A stretch of DNA of 64,000 bases from RYN-230 sp963711705 (GTDB taxonomy: Bacteria > Actinomycetota > Actinomycetes > Streptosporangiales > Streptosporangiaceae), in contig CAVQFM010000011.1 of the NCBI GenBank assembly GCA_963711705.1, positions 1 through 64,000 on the forward strand, read 5' to 3'. The translations under genes were made by a program, and so were the position numbers. The notes beneath the pieces were generated by a model that searched no databases, was not told the DNA's origin, and worked only from the letters and a program-made list of their open reading frames with translations. Below are positions 58,463 through 64,000 of the stretch, in pieces. Position 1 is the stretch's first letter. Each line of letters starts with the position of its first letter.

Positions 58463-58651
58463 ATGGAAAAGCTGCTGTACCGCCCGAAAGAGGCGGCAAG
58501 TGCGCTCGGGATCGGGCGCGACAAGCTGTATGACCTGATGCGTTCCGGTCGGCTTCGCTCAGTCAAGGATGGTGGTGCCCGGTTCATCACGGCCGATGCC
58601 CTGGCTGACTATGTGGCCATGCTGGAAGCCGAAGCCTCTGAGGCGGCCTGA
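58463..58651 (+). CDS. xis: Excisionase (Xis), MerR-like helix-turn-helix
   Basis: 62 aa, AAGGA nine bases before the ATG. LLYRPKEAASALGIGRDKLY, then DLMRSGRLRSVKDGGARFI is the typical actinobacterial Xis fold. Its TGA overlaps the integrase ATG by one base (TGATG), the usual xis-int coupling. Intact. Confidence 0.85.
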   Translation: MEKLLYRPKEAASALGIGRDKLYDLMRSGRLRSVKDGGARFITADALADYVAMLEAEASEAA

Positions 58652-59817
58652 TGCCCGCGAAGGGTCGGCGTGTCCACGGCCGCCAGCGGCCGAACGGGGA
58701 AGGCACGATTTCTGGGCCACGCAAAGACGGCCGCTACGTCGGCGCCTTCTACGCGCTCACCACTGCTGGCACCCGCAAGCGCGTCTACGTATACGGCCGC
58801 ACCCGCGAGGAAGCCCACGAGCGCCTGGTCGAGGAGCAGGCCAAAGCAGGACGGGGAATCCCGGTCCCGGCGCAGTCCTGGAGACTTGGCCCCTACCTCG
58901 ATTACTGGCTCGAGAACGTAGTGAAGCCCACCAGGCGGCCCGCCACCTATGCGCTGTATGAGATCAATGTTCGGCTGCATTTGAAGCCCGGCCTCGGCAA
59001 ATACGGGCTCAAGCGGCTTTCGGTGCCGATCGTGCAGACCTTCCTGAACGCCAAAATCAAAGACGGCCAGTCGGTCCGGAACGTGCAGATCCTGCGGCAG
59101 ATCCTGAGCGCCGCCTTGTCCCGCGCCGTCCGTGAGGAGCTGGTCGCCCGCAATGTCGCCCGACTGGTCGAACTACCAACCTGGGAGCCTAGCCTGATCG
59201 TGCCCTGGTCCCCCACCGAAGCGCTCGCCTTTCTCCAGGCGGCTGCCGCCGACCCGCTCGGCCCGGCGTTCGTCCTCCTGGTGCTGTACGGGATGCGCCG
59301 CGGTGAGGTCCTCGGCTTGCGCTGGGAAGACATAGATTCCGAGGCCGGGCTGGTCCGCGTACGCCAGCAGATCCAGCGCATTCAGGGACAACTGCACATC
59401 GGGCCGGTCAAGACCCGCGCTGGCAGCCGTGATCTCCCGCTGATCGGATTGGCCAAAGACGCGCTCGCCGCCCGCCGCCAGGTCCAGGACGCCGATCGCG
59501 CCAGCCTTGGTCGCTGCTGGATCGACACGGGCCTGGTGTTCACGACTAGGACGGGCAGACCCATCGAACCGCGCAACCTGGTGCGTTCGTTCGCGCGCAT
59601 CTGTCAGGCCAACAAGATCCGCCGCATAAGGGTGCACGCACTCCGGCACACCACCGCGTCACTGCTTAAGGATCTCGGCGTCCCGGCCCGTGATGCCCAG
59701 GTCATCCTCGGCCACGCGCACATCACGACCACGCAGCAGATCTACACCCACGTCGATGAGGTCGCCCGCCTCGACGCTCTGACCAAGCTCAACCAGCTGC
59801 TCGGCGGCGGGAAATGA
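58651..59817 (+). CDS. int: Tyrosine recombinase / integrase of the AICE
   Basis: 388 aa, intact. N-terminal arm-binding domain (RKDGRYVGAFYALTTAGTRK), core-binding SAM-like domain, then the catalytic residues: GMRRGEVLGLRW (Arg216), VKTRAGSRDLP (Lys254), HALRHTTASLL (His329, Arg332), LGHAHITT (His355) and IYTH (Tyr365). The stop is 68 bp from the tRNA-Val 3' end, the standard layout of a tRNA-integrated element. It would catalyse attP x attB integration and, with Xis, excision. Confidence 0.92.
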   Translation: MPAKGRRVHGRQRPNGEGTISGPRKDGRYVGAFYALTTAGTRKRVYVYGRTREEAHERLVEEQAKAGRGIPVPAQSWRLGPYLDYWLENVVKPTRRPATYALYEINVRLHLKPGLGKYGLKRLSVPIVQTFLNAKIKDGQSVRNVQILRQILSAALSRAVREELVARNVARLVELPTWEPSLIVPWSPTEALAFLQAAAADPLGPAFVLLVLYGMRRGEVLGLRWEDIDSEAGLVRVRQQIQRIQGQLHIGPVKTRAGSRDLPLIGLAKDALAARRQVQDADRASLGRCWIDTGLVFTTRTGRPIEPRNLVRSFARICQANKIRRIRVHALRHTTASLLKDLGVPARDAQVILGHAHITTTQQIYTHVDEVARLDALTKLNQLLGGGK

Positions 59818-59826
59818 CCCCGGCAC

Positions 59827-59848
59827 TGTGGTCAACCTTGGTGGTCAA
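59827..59848. repeat. Candidate integrase arm-type site, right end
   Basis: 22-bp motif with two GTGGTCAA units, 37 bp from the tRNA 3' end; matches 47955-47976 in 20 of 22 bases. Confidence 0.6.
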
Positions 59849-59884
59849 CATCGCTTTCCAAGATCACCCCGAAGGTGTTTTGGC

Positions 59885-59959
59885 TGGTGGGCGCAACTGG
59901 GATCGAACCAGTGACCCCTCGCTTGTAAGGCGAGTGCTCTACCCCTGAGCTATGCGCCC
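59885..59959 (-). tRNA. tRNA-Val (anticodon TAC)
   Basis: Complete cloverleaf: acceptor GGGCGCA/TGCGCCC, D stem GCTC/GAGC with loop AGGGGTA, anticodon stem CTCGC/GCGAG with loop CTTACAA (TAC reads GTA valine codons), T stem ACTGG/CCAGT with loop TTCGATC, discriminator A, encoded CCA. Its 3' half was probably supplied by the integrated element, because the displaced copies have a different T stem. Confidence 0.95.
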
Positions 59960-59984
59960 GTGCCTGCCACGGCAGGCGACCGGC

Positions 59985-61247
59985 TCAGCGTACCGTTTCC
60001 GCGTCCTGAGCGCCGGTGGGAAGATGCCGCGCGGCCAGCCGGGCGACGGCCTCGCTGACCGCGAGCCGGTTGCGCAGCCGGTCCAGCCGCGCGTCCATGG
60101 CTGGCCCGCGCACTCCCCCGGCCAGCGCCTGCTCGAAGTGGATGGCCCCGACGTACGCCGCGCCGAACCGGATCGCGGGCAGCAGCAGCGCGTGCTCATC
60201 AGGGGTCAGCACCCGCCAGGCCGTGTAACCCGCGGCCACCGCCGCGATCCGGGACTCATCCGGCTGGACGCGCCATACCGCCGGGTCCCACGCCTCCGGC
60301 TCCCACACCTCAGCCGCCTCAGCCGCCGCCGAAGCACCACCCGGGCCCGAGCCGGCCGGACCACCAGCACCAGCACCGGCCCGCGTCACGTCGAGCAAGC
60401 ACTCCAGCAGGCACTGCCCGAGATCGAGGATCGGCAGGCCCAGGCCGCCGGTCTCCCAGTCGATGAGGGTAACCGCGTCCGGCCTGGTCTGCACCGCGTT
60501 GGCCGGCCAGGCGTCACCATGCACCAGGCCGCGGGGCAGCGTATCGAGCCGCGCCTGCACGGCCAGTATCGCCTGCCGGAACTGCTCGAACATTCCCAGC
60601 CAGTCGTCGGGCACCAGGTCGGCCACTGCGTCCAGCCGGGCCTGGGTGACCGGGATGGCCGCCTCCGGGTACCAGGCGGCCCGCCCGGGCCCGGCCCCCT
60701 CCCCCGCGTCGGCCACCGCCCCGAACGCCCCGAACGCCGCCGTCGGCCCGCCAGCCACCACCCGCCCCACCCGCACCAGCCGCACCAGCCGCCCCGGGGC
60801 CGCCAGTACACCGGGATCCATCGCATGCAGCCGCCCCACCGCACCGCCCAGCATGCCCAACTGATCCAGGGTCGGCTGCAGCACCGTCCCGGGAATGTAC
60901 GTGCTGGCCAGGGTGAGCCACACCCCGTCCACCCCGACCGGATCGCCGGCCCGGGTGCGGATCAGCCGCGGCGCGGGGTAGCCACCGCGCTCCAGGCAGG
61001 TGAGCGTGGCGGCCCGGGTGACCAGCCAGTCGAGCATCGTAAGGCTGCCCGGGGCGCGGAACTGGACCTGGACGGGCGCGTCGGCCCGGCTGGCCCGCAC
61101 CATCAGGCGGTCACCGTCGCCCGGATCGACCAGGTAGGTCACGCTGTCGCCGTGCACAGAACCGCTGACCCGGTGAACGGCCGCTGGGCCCGGGCCGCGG
61201 TGGTGGTATTCACGCAGGATCCGGCCCACGAGCGCGGCATCGTTCAC
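59985..61247 (-). CDS. Aminoglycoside phosphotransferase (APH)-family kinase
   Basis: 420 aa from a GTG at 61247 (the frame is open to 61328). Kinase-like fold: GLVHGDAWPANAV (catalytic Asp245, Asn250) and LIDWETGGLG (Asp263) with N-terminal nucleotide lobe DGDRLMVRASRADAP. Family members phosphorylate aminoglycosides, homoserine, choline or other metabolites; no target can be assigned. Its start lies close to the end of the zinc-ribbon gene, so the two are probably co-transcribed. Intact. Confidence 0.82.
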   Translation of the reverse strand: MNDAALVGRILREYHHRGPGPAAVHRVSGSVHGDSVTYLVDPGDGDRLMVRASRADAPVQVQFRAPGSLTMLDWLVTRAATLTCLERGGYPAPRLIRTRAGDPVGVDGVWLTLASTYIPGTVLQPTLDQLGMLGGAVGRLHAMDPGVLAAPGRLVRLVRVGRVVAGGPTAAFGAFGAVADAGEGAGPGRAAWYPEAAIPVTQARLDAVADLVPDDWLGMFEQFRQAILAVQARLDTLPRGLVHGDAWPANAVQTRPDAVTLIDWETGGLGLPILDLGQCLLECLLDVTRAGAGAGGPAGSGPGGASAAAEAAEVWEPEAWDPAVWRVQPDESRIAAVAAGYTAWRVLTPDEHALLLPAIRFGAAYVGAIHFEQALAGGVRGPAMDARLDRLRNRLAVSEAVARLAARHLPTGAQDAETVR

Positions 61248-61263
61248 AGCCAGGCCGGCCCCC

Positions 61264-61750
61264 TCACCCAGTGACCGCGCGCGGCCGCGCCGGGACCTTC
61301 GGCTCGGCGCCGCCGGCGGGCCGGACACTCTGGCTGACCAGGCTCCGGCCGAGCACCCGCTCCAGCGCCTTGGCCACCTCCTCGGACAGGTCCGGGCTGG
61401 CCCCAGCCTGGCCCGGCCTGGCCCGGCGCCCCGGCCTGGCCCGCGGGTTCCGCGCCGGACAGCGGGCCATCGTCCCCCAGCGACCCCGCCTCACCCAGAC
61501 CGCCACCCACCAGGTCGTCAATCACTGGCGGCACGATGGCTCCACAGTCGCGGCACTCGACCTCACCCAGCCGCCGGACCAGATGCACGCTGGAGCACTG
61601 GCCGCACCGGTCCAGGTCGGCCGTCCAGTCGTGGCTGGCCTGGCAGGCGGGGCAGATGAGAATCTGGCTGTCCCGACGGACCCCGCGTTTCCACGGGCTC
61701 TGCCCGCGGCCGGGGTCGGTCTGCCGCACGCCACATCGATAGCAGGGCAT
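61264..61750 (-). pseudogene. Zinc-ribbon protein, frameshifted in a decamer repeat
   Basis: From ATG 61750: MPCYRCGVRQTDPGRGQSPW with further Cys pairs (ILICPACQASHDW, LDRCGQCSSVHL, VECRDCGAIVPP), giving four zinc knuckles. The C-terminal helix SPDLSEEVAKALERVLGRSL to the stop at 61264 is in the next frame. The shift falls in three near-copies of GGCCTGGCCC (about 61408-61440), a slippage-prone site. Without the shift the protein would be about 160 aa. Possibly a sequencing artefact. Confidence 0.6.
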
Positions 61751-61816
61751 TCTTGGCTGCTTCGATCCTCTCCGCGGGCTGGCTCGCCATCCATCCGGGC
61801 GCGCCCGGGACACGCC

Positions 61817-62281
61817 TCAGCTTAGTTCGGCGAGCGCTTTCTTATACTCGGCGGCATCACGCGCCTGGGGAATAGGGTTCACCACTTTCCACCGGACCAC
61901 ACCGGCTTTGTCAATGATGAACGTGCCGCGTGTTGCCACGCCCCGGTCCTCGCTGAATACACCGTAAAGCTTCGCCACCCCGCCGTGCGGCCAGAAATCT
62001 GACAGCAGGCTGAATGTGAAGTTATCCCGGTCCGCCCACGTCCGCAGCGCGAACGTGGAGTCCACCGAGACGGCGAGCAGGGCCACATCATCATCCCCGG
62101 TCACCTCGGGGAAGTCATCGCGCAGCGTGCACAGCTCACCCGTGCACACCCCGCTGAACGCGAGCGGGTAGAACAGCAGCACCACGTTCTTCTGGCCCCG
62201 GAAGTCCGACAGCCGGACCGGGGTCCCGTGCTGATCTTTCAGCTCGAAATCGGGAGCCTGCTCGCCAACCTCAACCGCCAT
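61817..62281 (-). CDS. AhpE-like one-Cys peroxiredoxin
   Basis: 154 aa from an ATG with AAAGGA. VGEQAPDFELKDQHGTPVRL starts the thioredoxin fold; FYPLAFSGVCTGELCTLRDD carries peroxidatic Cys46 with a second Cys51, as in actinobacterial AhpE proteins. Reduces peroxides, in mycobacteria with mycothiol/mycoredoxin. Next to DUF3052, a typical actinobacterial neighbourhood. Intact. Confidence 0.88.
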   Translation of the reverse strand: MAVEVGEQAPDFELKDQHGTPVRLSDFRGQKNVVLLFYPLAFSGVCTGELCTLRDDFPEVTGDDDVALLAVSVDSTFALRTWADRDNFTFSLLSDFWPHGGVAKLYGVFSEDRGVATRGTFIIDKAGVVRWKVVNPIPQARDAAEYKKALAELS

Positions 62282-62450
62282 TGACTGGATCCTTTCCGCA
62301 GCGAACGGGTCCCAGTCTGCCACCTGAGCCGGGCACACCGGCACAGTAACCCCGGATCGGCACCAGCCCGGCAGGCGGCCACCCGGCCGCCGGCCATTAT
62401 CCGCACGCCACGGGGCGAGCGGCCCGCCCCGCGCGTCATGAACCCCTACG

Positions 62451-62879
62451 TCACCTGCGTGCCTTGGGCGAGACGAGGCGGGTACCCAGCCAGTCCCGGG
62501 CGGCACTCACGCTCGAGGTCTGGGACAGGCCAGCGGTGGGCGCGGACTCGCCAATGTCACTCGGCTCGACGTGCCCGTCCCGGCCTGCCTTCGGCGTGAG
62601 CAGCCAGATGTACCCCCCATCGGCGAGCGGAGTGAGCGCGTCCAGCAGGGCCTCGACGAGATCACCGTCGCCGTCCCGCCACCACATCAGGACAACGTCC
62701 ACCACGTCGTCGTAGTCCTCATCGACCAGCTCAACATCTTTCAGCCCGGCGATTTCCTCACGCAACTGCTCATCGCAGTCGTCGTCATAGCCGAGTTCCT
62801 GCACCACCTGACCCGGCTTGATACCGAGTCGATCGGCCAGGCGCGGCTGTTCCTGCGCCTGGCGCGCGGTCGCGCTCAC
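62451..62879 (-). CDS. DUF3052-family protein
   Basis: 142 aa from a GTG with GAGGAG. RLGIKPGQVVQELGYDDDCD, LMWWRDGDGDLVEALLDALT and IWLLTPKAGRDGHVEPSDIG are the family signature; conserved in Actinobacteria beside ahpE. Very acidic. Function unknown. Intact. Confidence 0.85.
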   Translation of the reverse strand: MSATARQAQEQPRLADRLGIKPGQVVQELGYDDDCDEQLREEIAGLKDVELVDEDYDDVVDVVLMWWRDGDGDLVEALLDALTPLADGGYIWLLTPKAGRDGHVEPSDIGESAPTAGLSQTSSVSAARDWLGTRLVSPKARR

Positions 62880-63090
62880 TGAGCTCCTCCTCATATCCCT
62901 TCCCGCGGTCCCCGCATCCGCATTGGCCCGCTACGGCATGCCGCCGCAGCTTCGCGCCAAGCGCCGCGCTGGCCGCGTAGGCACCACTTGCTGGGACAGT
63001 TCACACTGGGTCGGCCCCCCGCGCAAGTGCCAAATGGCCCTGGAAGCGAAAACCATGTCACAGTTTGATCTTCCCCGTCTCCCGGGATGG

Positions 63091-63501
63091 CTACCCGAGG
63101 AACGAAAGCCTTATCTGCCTGTCCGGATTATCCACATTCAGATCAATTAGGGCGATTGACTGCCAGGTTCCCAGGGCCAGCCGCCCGCCGAGCACCGGCA
63201 CGACCAGGAACGGGGCCACCAGCGCGGGCAGCACGTGTGACCGCCCGTGCCCGCGTGACCCGTGCGCGTGCCGCCACCGGTCATCGGCGGGCAGCAGCTC
63301 AGCCAGGGTGGCCAGCAGGTCCGCGTCGCTGCCCGAGCCCAGCTCCATCAGCGCCAGGCCGGCCGTGGCGTGCGGCACGAACACATGCAGCAGCCCATCG
63401 CCCCCGTCCGCTGCGCCGGAGGCGAATTCCGCGCACTCTCCGGTGATATCGCGCACGGTCTCCCGCGCGCCGGTATGCACCCGCACAATCAAGCTCTTCA
63501 T
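63091..63501 (-). CDS. UPF0047/YjbQ-family protein
   Basis: 136 aa from ATG 63501 (GTG 63525 alternative). LLHVFVPHATAGLALMELGS contains the conserved His-Ala-Thr-Ala motif; then DRWRHAHGSRGHGRSHVLPA and GTWQSIALIDLNVDNPDRQI, the family end. Members have thiamin-phosphate-synthase-like side activity; true role unclear. Intact. Confidence 0.82.
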   Translation of the reverse strand: MKSLIVRVHTGARETVRDITGECAEFASGAADGGDGLLHVFVPHATAGLALMELGSGSDADLLATLAELLPADDRWRHAHGSRGHGRSHVLPALVAPFLVVPVLGGRLALGTWQSIALIDLNVDNPDRQIRLSFLG

Positions 63502-63560
63502 ACCGAACGACTGTCCCGGGGCCACTGCCCCCGCGCAACCCGGCTGACTCGCATGCGGCG

Positions 63561-63830
63561 CTATTTCTTCCGCGCGGACCCCGCCCCGGTCTTGCGCCCG
63601 CCACCACTGGCTCTTCGCCCCGTGGCCGGTGCCTTCTTGGCCGCCTTGGCCGGGCGCTCCACCACGGCGTCCGGCCCCGGGAAGCAGAGCCTGGTGTGCC
63701 CGTCGTCGTACCGCACCAGGTAGGGCGGGGCACCAGCCACGCCGTGTACCTCGACGATGACGCCGATCTTGTCCGGCTGGCCCACGGCGTTGGCGCGAAC
63801 GTGCAGCCGGTCACCTACCGCTGCCTGCAT
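63561..63830 (-). CDS. DUF1918-family protein
   Basis: 89 aa with GAGGTG before the ATG. The first 58 residues (AVGDRLHVRANAVGQPDKIG, VRYDDGHTRLCFPGPD) form the small SH3-like DUF1918 barrel; the remaining Lys/Arg/Ala-rich tail is basic and may bind nucleic acid. Intact. Confidence 0.83.
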   Translation of the reverse strand: MQAAVGDRLHVRANAVGQPDKIGVIVEVHGVAGAPPYLVRYDDGHTRLCFPGPDAVVERPAKAAKKAPATGRRASGGGRKTGAGSARKK

Positions 63831-64000
63831 CTAGCACCTCCTCGTGCCAAGTCGCCCCGACCCAGCCGAGCGCATACGCTTGAGTCGCATCGGAGCGTGC
63901 CTACGCTCACCGTGTACCCAGACTGGCACCGGGGTCAGCAGCGCGGATAGGGGCGGACGTCCCATCCGGCCCGGGGACACCCCCCGGCGGCACTGGTTAC

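Larger units (their letters stand above)
47825..59959. mobile_element. AICE (actinomycete integrative and conjugative element) in tRNA-Val
   Basis: About 12.1 kb between a displaced tRNA-Val 3' half (47825-47869) and the complete tRNA-Val (59885-59959). Content in AICE order: cargo, XRE-TPR repressor, small transfer genes, FtsK-like TraB, zinc-ribbon proteins, RepSA-like initiator, xis, int. Matching 22-bp motifs lie just inside both ends (47955-47976, 59827-59848). Xis and Int are intact; regulator, transfer and replication genes carry many shifts, so the element may excise but probably cannot replicate or transfer alone. Confidence 0.8.

Overview
The window is high-GC actinobacterial DNA (GTG/TTG starts, LAL/LuxR, WYL and XRE-TPR regulators, mycothiol-type DinB protein, DUF3052 and DUF1918 proteins, an AICE-type integrative element). 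It most resembles a soil actinomycete of the Streptosporangiales/Streptomycetales kind; the genus cannot be named from the sequence. No CRISPR array and no rRNA were seen.

Layout. 1-10.9 kb: ordinary accessory chromosome (DinB-like protein, LD-carboxypeptidase, AAA ATPase, broken beta-lactamase, methyltransferase plus AhpD-like pair, DEAD-box helicase, oxalate decarboxylase-type bicupin, truncated MFS gene, dihydrofolate-reductase-like gene with an in-frame stop). 10.96-59.96 kb: an island marked by four copies of the 3' half of a tRNA-Val(TAC) gene, all on the minus strand, at 10.96, 29.01 and 47.83 kb (displaced copies) and in the complete tRNA-Val at 59885-59959. I read this as successive integrations into one tRNA gene. 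59.96-64 kb: conserved chromosome (phosphotransferase, zinc-ribbon protein, AhpE-like peroxiredoxin, DUF3052, YjbQ/UPF0047, DUF1918).

Inside the island. 10.96-29.0 kb holds a COG4280-like membrane operon, a large LAL regulator, a frameshifted multicopper oxidase, a DUF6325-like/LuxR fusion, an NTPase/membrane-protein chimera, a PAP2 phosphatase, an IS630 scrap abutting a truncated vapC, and a P-type ATPase. 29.0-47.8 kb holds three divergent regulator/effector pairs with readable operators (WYL/VOC, TetR/SRPBCC, MarR/VOC), IS701 and MFS remnants, a DHFR-like fusion, a broken ECF sigma factor, a sialidase-like gene split by an IS5-family insertion (902 bp, 5-bp target duplication), YceI, an MFS exporter, and small genes next to a LuxR regulator. 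47.83-59.96 kb is a recognisable AICE: displaced tRNA end, cargo (arylsulfatase, a lower-GC membrane gene), XRE-TPR repressor, transfer and replication genes, xis and int beside the tRNA. Near-identical 22-bp motifs lie just inside both AICE ends and look like integrase arm sites.

Many genes are broken by single-base shifts, but unevenly. Genes of 1.1-2.7 kb (P-type ATPase, LAL, arylsulfatase, helicase, integrase) are intact, whereas the AICE transfer/replication block has ten or more shifts in under 5 kb. I therefore infer real decay of that block with the recombination module preserved, although base-calling errors in G/C runs cannot be excluded for individual sites.
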